Counted from the first letter of the stretch, positions 1-7,735 are shown. The stretch is DNA of 32,390 bases from Oscillospiraceae bacterium (GCA_014799395.1 JAAVID010000097.1:1-32390); one strand, 5' to 3'. Notes: generated by a model from the letters alone, not told the origin. Program-made: numbers and translations.

Positions 1-200
1 ACCGCGAAAAAAATCCGTTGAAAAACTTTCTCGTATTTTTTCGCGTTATAAAGCCGTTTATTCGTCTTTCAAAAAAATAGCTTGTTTTTTTTCCGGAATT
101 TTAAAAATTTTGTAACCTTTTTGTAACTTTTGTTTGTGCAAAGTGCCAAAAATTTATTCAACCGTTTTGTAAACGATAACAAAAACCAAAATATATAAAA

Positions 201-229
201 AATCCCCGTCGTTTTTTGACGAGGATTTT
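201..229 (-). terminator. Rho-independent terminator after the carboxyl-transfer operon
   Basis: A roughly 10-bp stem (arms 201-210 and 218-227, with one G-U type pair) lies just past the stop codon at 240. On the minus strand it is followed by a run of T. It ends the three-gene operon that starts near 3413. The remaining AT-rich bases 1-200 show no gene or site I can support. Confidence 0.85.
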
Positions 230-239
230 TCATCGGTTA

Positions 240-1643
240 TCAAACAGGGTGAACCTTGTTGGTCTTGTCCGCGTGGACCGCGTCAACGCCGACTTTTCTG
301 TCGCGCTGCTTCTCGAAGAAGCCCGGGGCTACCTTCGGGAACATCGCGTAGGTGAGGATATCCTCGACCGTGGGATCGTCAACGTAAGCCTTAGCCTCTT
401 CCTTCATCTTGTCGAACTCGGGAGAGAGCTGATCCGCGGGACGGCAGGTGATAGGCTCTTCGCCGCCGAGTATCTTCTTGCGGAACTCGGGATCGATCTC
501 AACGGGCGTTCTGCCGTACTCGCCCTTTACCATGCCCTTGAACTCCTTGGTAACGGTCTTGTAGCGCTCGCCCATAATGATGTTGAACACCGCCTGCGTG
601 CCGACGATCTGCGAGGTGGGCGTTACGAGCGGCGGGAAGCCGCTGTCCTTGCGCACTCTCGGAACTTCCGCGAGAACCTCGTCGAGCTGATCCGCCTTGC
701 CCGCCTGCTTGAGCTGAGAAAGCAGATTGGAGAGCATTCCGCCCGGAACCTGGTAAATAAGCGCCTTTGTGTTGGTCGCGAGCATCGAAGGGTCGAGCAG
801 ACCGCTGTCGATGTACTTCTTGCGCAAGCCCATAAAGTACTCGCGAACCTCGCCGAGCGCCGCCAGATCGATACCCGTATCGTAATCCGTGCCCATAAAC
901 GTAGCCACGATAGACTCGGTAGGCGCGTGAGAAGTACCCAGCGCCAGCGGCGACATAGCCGTATCGACCATATCAACGCCCGCCTCTACGGCCTTGATGA
1001 TACACATCGAAGCCAGACCCGAGGTATAGTGCGTGTGGAGCTGGATCGGCACTTTAACAGCCGACTTTAAGTCCTTAACAAGGCTCTCCGCCTCGTAAGG
1101 AGTGAGCAGCGCCGCCATATCCTTGATACAGATGGAGTCCGCGCCCGCGCTCTCGATCTGCTTAGCGTAGTTCATATAGTACTCGTGAGTGAACACGTCG
1201 CCCGTTGTGTACGAAATAGCTACCTGAGCGTGACCGTTCTCCTTCTTAGCCGCCTTGATAGCGGTCTCGAGGTTGCGGATATCGTTCAGCGCGTCGAAAA
1301 TTCTGATAATGTCGATACCGTTCGCGATAGACTTCTGAACGAAATACTCAACAAGGTCGTCCGCGTAGTGACGGTAGCCGAGCATATTCTGTCCTCTGAA
1401 CAGCATCTGGAGCTTGGTGTTGGGCATTTCCTTGCGGAGAATGCGAAGTCTCTCCCAAGGATCCTCGTCGAGGAAGCGAATGCAGGAGTCGAACGTCGCG
1501 CCGCCCCAGCACTCCGCGGAATAGAAGCCTATCTTATCCATTGTCGACAGGATAGGACGCATATCGTCCATAGACATTCTCGTGGCGAGCAAGCTCTGGT
1601 GCGCGTCACGGAGAACGGTTTCTGTTATTTTCAATTTAGCCAT
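240..1643 (-). CDS. oadA: Oxaloacetate decarboxylase alpha / transcarboxylase 5S-like carboxyltransferase subunit
   Basis: This 467-residue HMGL-like TIM-barrel carboxyltransferase moves carboxyl between carboxybiotin and pyruvate/oxaloacetate in the cytoplasm. The N-terminus carries the family metal and substrate residues R12-D13-A14-H15-Q16. The IKDMAALL block holds K174, the expected carbamylated lysine, and HTH at 203-205 supplies metal ligands. The PYC_OADA-type domain follows to the C-terminus. The protein stops before any biotin domain; that domain is supplied by the separate carrier gene 12 bp upstream. The ATG has a good AAAGGAG site. The subunit could serve oxaloacetate decarboxylase, transcarboxylase (5S) or pyruvate carboxylase B. 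With no membrane beta subunit or biotin carboxylase nearby, a transcarboxylase role is the best inference. The family is certain; the exact reaction is not. Confidence 0.9.
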   Translation of the reverse strand: MAKLKITETVLRDAHQSLLATRMSMDDMRPILSTMDKIGFYSAECWGGATFDSCIRFLDEDPWERLRILRKEMPNTKLQMLFRGQNMLGYRHYADDLVEYFVQKSIANGIDIIRIFDALNDIRNLETAIKAAKKENGHAQVAISYTTGDVFTHEYYMNYAKQIESAGADSICIKDMAALLTPYEAESLVKDLKSAVKVPIQLHTHYTSGLASMCIIKAVEAGVDMVDTAMSPLALGTSHAPTESIVATFMGTDYDTGIDLAALGEVREYFMGLRKKYIDSGLLDPSMLATNTKALIYQVPGGMLSNLLSQLKQAGKADQLDEVLAEVPRVRKDSGFPPLVTPTSQIVGTQAVFNIIMGERYKTVTKEFKGMVKGEYGRTPVEIDPEFRKKILGGEEPITCRPADQLSPEFDKMKEEAKAYVDDPTVEDILTYAMFPKVAPGFFEKQRDRKVGVDAVHADKTNKVHPV

Positions 1644-1655
1644 ATTTGTTCTCCT

Positions 1656-2012
1656 TTAGTTAAGAGTAACAACGGGAGCGCCCGTCTCAACGGACTCGCC
1701 CTTGTTTACGCAGACAGCCGCAACAACGCCGTCCTTGTCGGAAACGATGTCGTTCTCCATCTTCATAGCCTCGAGAACCGCGACAACAGTGCCGTTTGAT
1801 ACCTTATCGCCGACCTTTACCTTAATGTCAACGATAGTGCCTCTCATCGGCGCGTTGATGGGAGTTCCGCCCGCGGCAGCAGCCTTGGGAGCGGGAGCAG
1901 CCTTCTTCGGTGCGGCAGCCTTGGGAGCGGCAGCGGGCGCGGAAACCTCTCCCGCCTCTTCGACAGTAACGTCATAAGCGTTTCCGTTTACGGTGATAAC
2001 ATAATTCTTCAT
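1656..2012 (-). CDS. Biotin carboxyl carrier protein
   Basis: This 118-residue carrier holds biotin and shuttles carboxyl groups between the two flanking carboxyltransferase subunits. It has three visible parts: an N-terminal beta segment typical of OadA/PycB-associated carriers (1-20), a flexible Ala/Pro/Lys linker (about 24-48), and a biotinyl domain (about 50-118). The biotinylation motif EAMKMEND places the modified lysine at K84. The ATG is preceded by GTGAGG. The gene lies between the two carboxyltransferase genes with gaps of 12 and 25 bp, so the three are surely co-transcribed. The stand-alone biotin ligase at 21693 is the likely modifying enzyme. The size matches small gcdC/mmdC/1.3S-type carriers. 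Confidence 0.93.
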   Translation of the reverse strand: MKNYVITVNGNAYDVTVEEAGEVSAPAAAPKAAAPKKAAPAPKAAAAGGTPINAPMRGTIVDIKVKVGDKVSNGTVVAVLEAMKMENDIVSDKDGVVAAVCVNKGESVETGAPVVTLN

Positions 2013-2037
2013 ATTTCAATACCTCACTTAATTTTTA

Positions 2038-3360
2038 TCAGAAAGTATAATTCGCGTGCTTTCTCTTCGGGCTGAGATTTTTCGCGTCGCACATAGCAAG
2101 CGCGCCCGAAACCGTCTCGCGCGTATCCGCAGCGTCGATAACTCCGTCTACCATACCGAGCGAAGCCGCCGTGAACGGGTCGGTCGTGAGCTCCTCGCCC
2201 ATAAATACCTTGCCCGCCTCGGGGTTCATGGGAGCTATCCGAGCGTTCTCCCACGCGTAGCTGAGATCCGCGCTGTCAAACGCCGCGTAAGCCGCGCCGA
2301 ACGCCTTGCCCTTGATAACGTTCACCTTTACGGTAGTCGCGGTCGCGTATACCTGCGCCAGTCTCGCGCAGTCGCGAACGCTGCCCGCCAGCTCCGCCGC
2401 CGAGCTTCCCTCAAAGCCCTCGGTGTCCACGATAGTCACAACGGGGATCGAGAACAGATCGGCAAACTGAACGAAACGCGCTATCTTAGCGCAGTCCGCG
2501 CTGTTCAGCTTTGCAGCCTTATCGGTCGCGACAAAAGCGACGGTAGTGCCGTCCAGAGCGCCCAAAGCGGTATAAGCCGCCGCGCCGAACTTCTCGCCGA
2601 ACTCGATAACGCTGCCCTTCTGAGCGACAGCCGCCGTGATGTCCGCGCCGCTCATGGAAGCGGAGATCGCCGCGTCGTTATCGGGAGCTTCGGTGTTCGC
2701 GCCGACAAACAGATTGTTCTCGGGGAGCACCGCAACGAGCTTCTTAGCCTTTGCCACAGCGTCGGAGTCGTCCTTTGCCAATATCTGGCAAACGCCCGAC
2801 TTCGCCGCGTTCTCCGCCGAGCCCGCGCCCGCGAGCTTGCCGTCCGCGTTATTGAACGGCGCGGTAAGGAACAGCTCGCTCTTTTCTGCCGCGATAACAA
2901 CGTCCGACATAGCCGCCAGCATAGCCGCGCAGCCCGCGCATACGCCCGTTACCACCGCGATCTGCGGAACAACGCCCGAGACCGCCGCGGAAGCCTTCAT
3001 AATGTCGCCGTAAGCGGAGAGCACAGCCATACCCTCGTTGATGTCGCCGCCCTTGCTGTCGTAAAAGCCGACAACGGGAAAGCCGTTCTTAGCCGCGAGG
3101 TCGTAAACGCGCTTGATCTTGAGCGCCGCAGCCTTGTTCACCGCGCCGCCCTTTACGGAAACGTCCTGCGCGAACGCGTAGACCGTAGTACCGTCAACGC
3201 TTCCGCAGCCCGCGACTACCGAGCTCAGCTCGCCCTCCGCGGACAGGAACTTGTCCAGCTCCTTAAAGCTGTCCTCGTCGAAAAATGCCGCGAGCCTTTT
3301 TCTCGCGTCGCTGTCGGGAACGCTCTGTTCCATTTCAGCCAAGGATTTTGTTACTGCCAT
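2038..3360 (-). CDS. Divergent acyl-CoA carboxyltransferase-like subunit (12S/MmdA/AccD-type crotonase fold)
   Basis: This 440-residue protein resembles the two-half crotonase-fold carboxyltransferases that move carboxyl between biotin and an acyl-CoA. The N-half shows a GGAVNKAAALKIKRVYDLA segment followed by a glycine/alanine-rich VTGVCAGCAAM segment. The C-half has FVQFADLFSIPVVTIVDTEGF and KGKAFGAAYAAF, matching the family CoA-site blocks. It is shorter than the roughly 510-520 residues usual for MmdA or the transcarboxylase 12S subunit, and the classical glycine-rich oxyanion motifs are altered. It is the first gene of the operon, with a strong GGAGGA site and promoter. The substrate cannot be read; a methylmalonyl- or malonyl-CoA partner is only inferred from context. 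Confidence 0.82.
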   Translation of the reverse strand: MAVTKSLAEMEQSVPDSDARKRLAAFFDEDSFKELDKFLSAEGELSSVVAGCGSVDGTTVYAFAQDVSVKGGAVNKAAALKIKRVYDLAAKNGFPVVGFYDSKGGDINEGMAVLSAYGDIMKASAAVSGVVPQIAVVTGVCAGCAAMLAAMSDVVIAAEKSELFLTAPFNNADGKLAGAGSAENAAKSGVCQILAKDDSDAVAKAKKLVAVLPENNLFVGANTEAPDNDAAISASMSGADITAAVAQKGSVIEFGEKFGAAAYTALGALDGTTVAFVATDKAAKLNSADCAKIARFVQFADLFSIPVVTIVDTEGFEGSSAAELAGSVRDCARLAQVYATATTVKVNVIKGKAFGAAYAAFDSADLSYAWENARIAPMNPEAGKVFMGEELTTDPFTAASLGMVDGVIDAADTRETVSGALAMCDAKNLSPKRKHANYTF

Positions 3361-3419
3361 AGTATATCCTCCATTTATTATAAGTATGGCAATTTAATGC
3401 CAAAAAAATATCCATAATA

Positions 3420-3448
3420 ATTATACTACTTTGGGAAATAAATAACAA
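3420..3448 (-). promoter_or_regulatory. Sigma-A promoter of the carboxyl-transfer operon
   Basis: TTGTTA (3443-3448) and TATAAT (3420-3425) are separated by 17 bp. Transcription should start near 3413, giving a leader of about 50 nt with a small hairpin (GGCA/TGCC) before the GGAGGA site. Confidence 0.7.
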
Positions 3449-3555
3449 GTGAATTTTTCAACTAATTTCATTTTTTACGTTTTACAACAAAATCAACCAC
3501 ATTTTTTGGTGATTTTACACAAAGAAATTTCTCCGAGAATAAAGGAACTTTCGGT

Positions 3556-3606
3556 ATAGAAGTATTTCGGTGCCGAGCGACTGCGCCCGACACCGAGATT
3601 TTCTAT
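3556..3606 (-). repeat. Long imperfect palindrome downstream of the rluB transcript
   Basis: A 13-bp inner stem (3567-3579 with 3584-3596, four-base loop) sits inside an outer 6-bp ATAGAA/TTCTAT stem. The two imperfect positions are G-U pairs only in minus-strand RNA and are mismatches in plus-strand RNA, which favours a role in the minus transcript. No U-run follows, so it is not a classical terminator. Confidence 0.55.
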
Positions 3607-3635
3607 GAAACGAAAAAGAAAACGGAGGAACTAGG

Positions 3636-3950
3636 TCAACCTTTACAACCCTTATCGAAAAAAGCCGCTATGCTCTCCATTACGGGCTCGGTGCGGATAA
3701 AGCCGAGATTTTTCAGCCGTCCGAGCTGTTCGGGCAGGTCGAACCTCGCGCGGTCTATGCCGTGCAGGGTCATCAGGTTCAGTATCGCGCGGACCAGTCC
3801 GTCCGTGAAATAGTCCTCGCACTCCAGCTCGTCGATAACGAACATATCCCCCTCGAGGAAGCCCGCTATCCTGCCGAGGCTTTCTTCTCCGTCGCGCGCG
3901 CAGAACTCAATTTTATCCAAATTTTCCTTATTCTGTAATATCTCAACCAT
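3636..3950 (-). CDS. Small uncharacterised protein, GNAT-like
   Basis: I do not firmly recognise this 104-residue protein. Its start ATG overlaps the rluB stop as TAATG, which fixes the start at 3950 and implies translational coupling; the open frame extending further upstream inside rluB is out-of-frame overlap. A short beta-rich N-half (GRIAGFLEGDMFVIDELE) followed by a helix (DGLVRAILNLMTLHGI) and a closing LKNLGFI strand resembles the core of a GNAT acetyltransferase. The Q/RxxGxG/A acetyl-CoA loop is not visible, so it may be non-catalytic or the likeness may be superficial. It is the last gene of the rluB transcript. Confidence 0.8.
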   Translation of the reverse strand: MVEILQNKENLDKIEFCARDGEESLGRIAGFLEGDMFVIDELECEDYFTDGLVRAILNLMTLHGIDRARFDLPEQLGRLKNLGFIRTEPVMESIAAFFDKGCKG

Positions 3951-4705
3951 TACCGTCTGCCCCTTTCGGTTTTCTTCGCCGATTTTCCTATCGCCGCGCG
4001 GAGAATGCGCAGCTCCTCCTTGGTGAGGTCGCGCCACTCGCCCGGCTTGAGCATACCCAGCTTGACCCCGCCGACGGCAACGCGGCGCAGTCTGCCGACG
4101 TTAAGCCCCACCGCCGTACACATACGGCGTATCTGCCTGTTCAGCCCCTGCTTGATGACGATACGCAGCACCGTGCGTTCGGGCTCTTCGACGAGAACGT
4201 CCACCGTACACGGTAAGGTCACCTTGCCGTCGTCGAGCTCCACGCCCGTCGACAGCCGCATCAGCTGTTCCTCGCTCACTCTGCCGTCTATCGTCACCCG
4301 ATACGTCTTGCTGACGTGCTTCGACGGGTGAGTTATCTCATTCGCGAAAGCGCCGTCGTTGGTGAACAGCAGAAGCCCCTCGGAGTTCCTGTCCAGTCTC
4401 CCCACGGGCACGACGCGCTCCTCCACGCCCTCCAGCAGGTCGGCGGCGATCTTTCTTCCCTGCTCGTCCGACATAGTGGTGATGTAGCCGCGCGGTTTGT
4501 TGAGCATTATGTAGCGCTTTTCGGCGGGCGCTGCGCCGATAGTCTCGCCGTGGATCTTTATAACGTCGCGCGCGTCAGCCTTGTCGCCGAGCGAGCAGGG
4601 TCTGCCGTTCACCGTGACCGCGCCGCGCGAAATGAGCTCCTCCGCCTTGCGCCGCGAGCAGTAGCCGCTTTCGGCAATTATCTTCTGAATCCTTACCTTT
4701 TCCAT
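3950..4705 (-). CDS. rluB: 23S rRNA pseudouridine synthase, RluB/RsuA family
   Basis: This 251-residue enzyme isomerises a uridine in rRNA, most likely 23S helix 89/90. The N-terminal S4 RNA-binding domain covers about 1-60 (RIQKIIAESGYCSRRKAEEL). The catalytic domain follows with GRLDRNSEGLLLFTND, whose aspartate (D105) is the nucleophile. The distal RQIRRM block is also present. An in-frame ATG 24 bp upstream (4729) would lie upstream of the expected transcript start of the promoter at 4721-4749, whereas the ATG at 4705 has GAGG at good spacing, so I chose 4705. The C-terminus is basic. It overlaps the following small gene by TAATG. RluB is preferred over RluE/RluF/RsuA by context only. Confidence 0.93.
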   Translation of the reverse strand: MEKVRIQKIIAESGYCSRRKAEELISRGAVTVNGRPCSLGDKADARDVIKIHGETIGAAPAEKRYIMLNKPRGYITTMSDEQGRKIAADLLEGVEERVVPVGRLDRNSEGLLLFTNDGAFANEITHPSKHVSKTYRVTIDGRVSEEQLMRLSTGVELDDGKVTLPCTVDVLVEEPERTVLRIVIKQGLNRQIRRMCTAVGLNVGRLRRVAVGGVKLGMLKPGEWRDLTKEELRILRAAIGKSAKKTERGRR

Positions 4706-4720
4706 TTTGACCTCTTTTTC

Positions 4721-4749
4721 ATTATACATTAACGAATATGAAACATCAA
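4721..4749 (-). promoter_or_regulatory. Internal sigma-A promoter in front of rluB
   Basis: TTGATG (4744-4749) and TATAAT (4721-4726) are separated by exactly 17 bp. Transcription would start about 10 bp before the GAGG site of rluB. This lets rluB be expressed independently of the long upstream operon. Confidence 0.65.
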
Positions 4750-4784
4750 TTTTTGGCGGTACAAACGAGTACCGCCAAAAAATT
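4748..4784 (-). repeat. Strong inverted repeat between dacF and rluB
   Basis: Arms 4748-4762 and 4769-4784 form a stem of about 15 bp (core TTGGCGGTAC/GTACCGCCAA) around a six-base loop. A and T bases form the base of the stem, but no separate U-tail follows on either strand. It may slow or stop transcription from dacF or protect the upstream mRNA 3' end. Confidence 0.6.
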
Positions 4785-4792
4785 ATGCGAAA

Positions 4793-5914
4793 TTACGCGT
4801 AAATACCGAAGACCGAAAGTATCCTCTGCCACACGCTGAGCTCCCCATTGTCCGCCGAGACGTCCTCGTCCGCGTACAAGGGAACCGACCTCACGACCTT
4901 GCCGTCGAGCAGGAACTCTATGCTTCCCAATCGGTCGCCTTTGAGAACATCGTTATACACCATTCTCGGCAGAAGAACGCGCCGTTCGAGCTTGGTGCGC
5001 TGTTCGGGAGTAAGCGCCATTGTGACCGTATCCGCGTACACGCCGACAGTCTGTCCCGTTCCCGCGACCGAGACCTTAGCCGAACAGCCCGTCTCCAGCG
5101 GATAAGCGCTCACCTTTGTGAAGCCGTAGTCGAGCATTTTCGTGTGGTCGTTCCAGTCGTCGCCCGCGTTGAGCGTTACCGCGATAAGCGTCACTCCGTC
5201 ACGCTCCGCCGCCGAGACGAGACATCTTCTCGCGTTGTCGGTAAAGCCCGTTTTCACGCCGATAGCGCCCTCGTACCGCTGAAGCATTTTGTTGGAGTTG
5301 TACAAGGTGCGCTTGTACGGCGGATCTCCGAACTCCACCTCCGCCGAACGGCACTTTACTATCTCACAAAAGACCTCGTTGCGCATAGCGTAAGCCGTAA
5401 GCATTGCGAGCTCGCGCGCGGTGGTGTAATGCCCCTGCGCGTCAAGCCCCGAGGGAGTGGCGAAATGCGTATTCACAAGCCCGAGCTCGGCAGCCTTGTC
5501 GTTCATCAGCTTGACGAACGCTGAGATGCTTCCCGAGACCGAGACCGCCGCCGCGTTTGCCGCGTCGTTGCCCGAAGGGAGCAGTATCCCGTACAGCAGG
5601 TCGCGCCGCGAAACGCGGTCGCCCTCCTTCAAGCCCATGGACGTACCCTCGACCATTATCGCCATGCTGTCCACGGTGAATTCGCTGTCCAGGTCGCCCG
5701 CCTCTATCGTCAGTATCGCGGTCATAATCTTGGTCGTCGAAGCCATGGCGCGCTGTTCGTCCGCGTTTTTCTCGTACAGCACCGTGCCCGTCTCCGCCTC
5801 GATAAGCACCGCGCTCGCCGCCGAAGTGCTGACGGCGGAAGCGTTCACGCGAAAGATCGGCAGAACTGTCGCCAATATCGTCAATACGGCGGCTAAAGCA
5901 ATGATTTTCTTCAA
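4793..5914 (-). CDS. dacF: D-alanyl-D-alanine carboxypeptidase (DacF / PBP5 family)
   Basis: This 373-residue, class-C type penicillin-binding protein trims the terminal D-Ala from peptidoglycan peptides outside the membrane. An N-terminal signal peptide (about 1-27) precedes the S11 peptidase domain. All three catalytic motifs are intact: S59-T-T-K62 (nucleophile and base), S114-G-N116 and K220-T-G222. A C-terminal beta domain and a hydrophobic or amphipathic tail (WQRILSVFGIYA) probably anchor it to the membrane. The start codon is TTG with a GGGGTGATC site, and a perfect hairpin abuts that site. Linkage to ytfJ and scpAB suggests the sporulation-linked DacF type rather than housekeeping DacA, but this is inference. 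Confidence 0.93.
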   Translation of the reverse strand: MKKIIALAAVLTILATVLPIFRVNASAVSTSAASAVLIEAETGTVLYEKNADEQRAMASTTKIMTAILTIEAGDLDSEFTVDSMAIMVEGTSMGLKEGDRVSRRDLLYGILLPSGNDAANAAAVSVSGSISAFVKLMNDKAAELGLVNTHFATPSGLDAQGHYTTARELAMLTAYAMRNEVFCEIVKCRSAEVEFGDPPYKRTLYNSNKMLQRYEGAIGVKTGFTDNARRCLVSAAERDGVTLIAVTLNAGDDWNDHTKMLDYGFTKVSAYPLETGCSAKVSVAGTGQTVGVYADTVTMALTPEQRTKLERRVLLPRMVYNDVLKGDRLGSIEFLLDGKVVRSVPLYADEDVSADNGELSVWQRILSVFGIYA

Positions 5915-5924
5915 TTAGATCACC

Positions 5925-5947
5925 CCGTTGAAAAATGTTTTCAACGG
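5925..5947 (-). promoter_or_regulatory. Perfect hairpin abutting the dacF ribosome binding site
   Basis: A 10-bp perfect inverted repeat with a 3-base loop (CCGTTGAAAA / TTTTCAACGG) ends directly at, and overlaps by about two bases, the GGGGTGATC ribosome binding site of the TTG-initiated dacF. It lacks a U-tail. A translational control or mRNA-processing role is inferred. Confidence 0.55.
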
Positions 5948-5970
5948 TAGTATGCGGCATTCTTGTAAAA

Positions 5971-6342
5971 TTATTCCTCGGTTTTATCGGGCTTCTTCAT
6001 ACCCTTGAGCTTATCGATAAGCCCGGGAAGCGCGTCCATAACGCCCTCAACGGGAGAGGTCTTTCCGCCGAGCTCCTTAAGCTCGACGTCGCCGTCCTCC
6101 TTGATGATGATAAACGCCACGGGCTTTACGGTAACGCCCGCGCCCGAGCCGCCCGCGAACTTCTCCGAGACCGCCGTGGGAAGGTCGCTTCCGCCCGAAG
6201 CGAAGCCGAACGATACCTTGGAAACGGGGATTATCGTAGTGCCCTCCGCGGTTATCGGTTCGCCGATAATGGTGTTTACGTCCACCATTTCGCGTATTTT
6301 CTCCATAGAAACTCCCATAATGCCCTCAATAGGATGTGCCAT
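5971..6342 (-). CDS. ytfJ: Sporulation protein YtfJ (GerW family)
   Basis: This 123-residue protein matches the YtfJ/GerW family found in spore formers. Recognisable blocks are HPIEGIMGVSMEKIREMVDVNTIIGEPI at the start, IIPVSKVSFGFASGG in the middle, and the glycine-rich GGSGAGVTVKPVAFIII core. In Bacillus the family is made in the forespore and needed for germination in some nutrients; its biochemistry is unknown. The start ATG has an AAAGGAG site. It follows DUF2953 by 41 bp, a pairing widely conserved in Firmicutes. The C-terminal acidic tail (KKPDKTEE) is not conserved. Length is normal for the family. Confidence 0.95.
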   Translation of the reverse strand: MAHPIEGIMGVSMEKIREMVDVNTIIGEPITAEGTTIIPVSKVSFGFASGGSDLPTAVSEKFAGGSGAGVTVKPVAFIIIKEDGDVELKELGGKTSPVEGVMDALPGLIDKLKGMKKPDKTEE

Positions 6343-6383
6343 AATTTACTCCTTTCAAAACGCAATGCATACCTCGATACACA

Positions 6384-7103
6384 TTATTTCTTAATGAACT
6401 TATCAACAGCCGACTTTGCCTCGGCGTGAGAGTTATAAAACCTTACCGCCCTCCCGAGAAGCGTAAACACAAAAGCCAGCGCTGCCAGCAATGTAAGCCT
6501 TGCCTCCAGATAACACTCGGCGGTCGTCCTTTCGCTTTGGAAATCCACGTCTATATGCAGGTCGTCAATGGGCTTCAGCGTAAAGAAGCTGTCTATCCAG
6601 CCCAGCGCGTTCCCGACGAGGATATTCACTCCGCCGAAGGTCAGCGCCGCCTTTGCCGCGTCCTCTCCGCCGCAGACTATCTCAAGCGCGAAACGCGATA
6701 TTCTTGTCCGCTTGAGGAGCTTTTTCAGCGGCTTTCCGAGACTGTCCATAACCAGCTTCACGACCTCGAAAATATCACCGAGAGTTTTTTCTTTTTCGGG
6801 AGCTTCCGCCGTTTTAGAGGACTTTTCCTCTTTGACCGCCTCTTTTTCGGCGTTCCCCGTTTTGACGGTATCCGTCTTGACGGCTTCCGTTTTGACGTCC
6901 TTTGCCGCGGACTTCGCGGCTTTTTTGACCCTTTTATCCTTTTTACGGGTCTTTTTCTTTACCGCGGGTATCTTCACTATCGTAAAGAACAGATAGCTTA
7001 TCCTCAAATAAATATCCCCGCGGAAATCGAAAATAACCGTAACATTGCACAAAAGCAGGACAAGCAGCACTATAAGCACAGTCCCCGCTATTATCCAGCC
7101 CAA
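6384..7103 (-). CDS. DUF2953 membrane-anchored protein
   Basis: This 239-residue protein has a single N-terminal membrane segment (about 3-20). A short beta segment (VTVIFDFRGDIYLRISYLF) follows, then a long Lys/Glu/Ala-rich low-complexity linker (about 50-105), then the conserved DUF2953 domain. In that domain a helix precedes FALEIVCGGEDAAKAALTFGGVNILVG, and IDVDFQSERTTAECYLEARLT sits near the end. A last hydrophobic helix (LLAALAFVFTLLG) may also be in the membrane. Function is unknown, but the family sits next to ytfJ in spore formers. The start is TTG with a GGGAGGTGG site. It begins 20 bp after scpB stops. Confidence 0.88.
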   Translation of the reverse strand: MGWIIAGTVLIVLLVLLLCNVTVIFDFRGDIYLRISYLFFTIVKIPAVKKKTRKKDKRVKKAAKSAAKDVKTEAVKTDTVKTGNAEKEAVKEEKSSKTAEAPEKEKTLGDIFEVVKLVMDSLGKPLKKLLKRTRISRFALEIVCGGEDAAKAALTFGGVNILVGNALGWIDSFFTLKPIDDLHIDVDFQSERTTAECYLEARLTLLAALAFVFTLLGRAVRFYNSHAEAKSAVDKFIKK

Positions 7104-7123
7104 AAAACCACCTCCCGATCATC

Positions 7124-7735
7124 TTACTCGGAAGTATCTCCCGTATCGTCCGCGCTCTCCGCGCCGCCGTCATCGCCGAATTCCGTCATTTCCTCGTACT
7201 CGTCAAAATCTATCTGGTCGGTACTGCCGGGTATCGGCGGCAGATTTTCGAGACTGTTGAGCCCGAAGCACCTTAAAAACGTGTCGGTCGTCCTGTACGC
7301 GATAGGTCTGCCGGGAACGTCGTTCAGTCTGCCGTGCTCCTCGAGAAGCTCGCGCTCGGTAAGGCTTCTCACCACGCCCGAGCTGTCCACGCCGCGCACC
7401 TGGTCGATAAATCCGCGCGTTACGGGCTGATTGTACGCGACTATCGCCAGGACCTCCAGCGCCGCTGGCGACAGCGGGGTCTGCCTGCGCGTCTCCATCG
7501 CCGTCTTGATATACCGCGCGAATTCGGGCTTTGTCATCATCTGATAGCTGCTGCCCAGCTTTCCGATAGTAAACGCGCTGCCCTGCTCGCCGTAACGGTC
7601 GTTGAGCCGCTCCACTATGCGCTCTACGGTCTCCTGCTCTATCTCCGCGGCTGCCGCGAGCTTGTCCGCCTCGATTGGCTCTCCGTGCGCGAAAAGCACC
7701 GCCTCCACGACCGCCATTCCCTCGCTGAATTTCAC
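7124..7735 (-). CDS. scpB: Segregation and condensation protein B (ScpB)
   Basis: ScpB is the winged-helix KITE subunit of the SMC-ScpAB condensin that compacts and segregates the chromosome. The 203 residues contain two winged-helix domains: VVEAVLFAHGEPI opens the first, and LSPAALEVLAIVAYNQPVTRGFID is the signature of the second, followed by DVPGRPIAYRTTDTFLRCFGL. The C-terminus is acidic and poorly conserved. The start is GTG and overlaps the scpA stop codon as GTGA, so translation is coupled and subunit ratio maintained. The smc gene is not in this window. Confidence 0.96.
   Translation of the reverse strand: MKFSEGMAVVEAVLFAHGEPIEADKLAAAAEIEQETVERIVERLNDRYGEQGSAFTIGKLGSSYQMMTKPEFARYIKTAMETRRQTPLSPAALEVLAIVAYNQPVTRGFIDQVRGVDSSGVVRSLTERELLEEHGRLNDVPGRPIAYRTTDTFLRCFGLNSLENLPPIPGSTDQIDFDEYEEMTEFGDDGGAESADDTGDTSE

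Noticed and set aside
216-1070. Long plus-strand open frame opposite oadA
   Set aside because: It lies antisense to a clear oadA protein and is rich in Arg/Leu/His shadow composition with no family motif.
2056-3417. 453-codon plus-strand open frame opposite the carboxyltransferase gene
   Set aside because: Arg-rich mirror of a well-supported minus-strand gene; no ribosome binding site or domain.
4769-4792. dacF-rluB hairpin as a classical rho-independent terminator
   Set aside because: The stem is strong but no separate U-tail follows on the minus strand, so I list it only as an inverted repeat.
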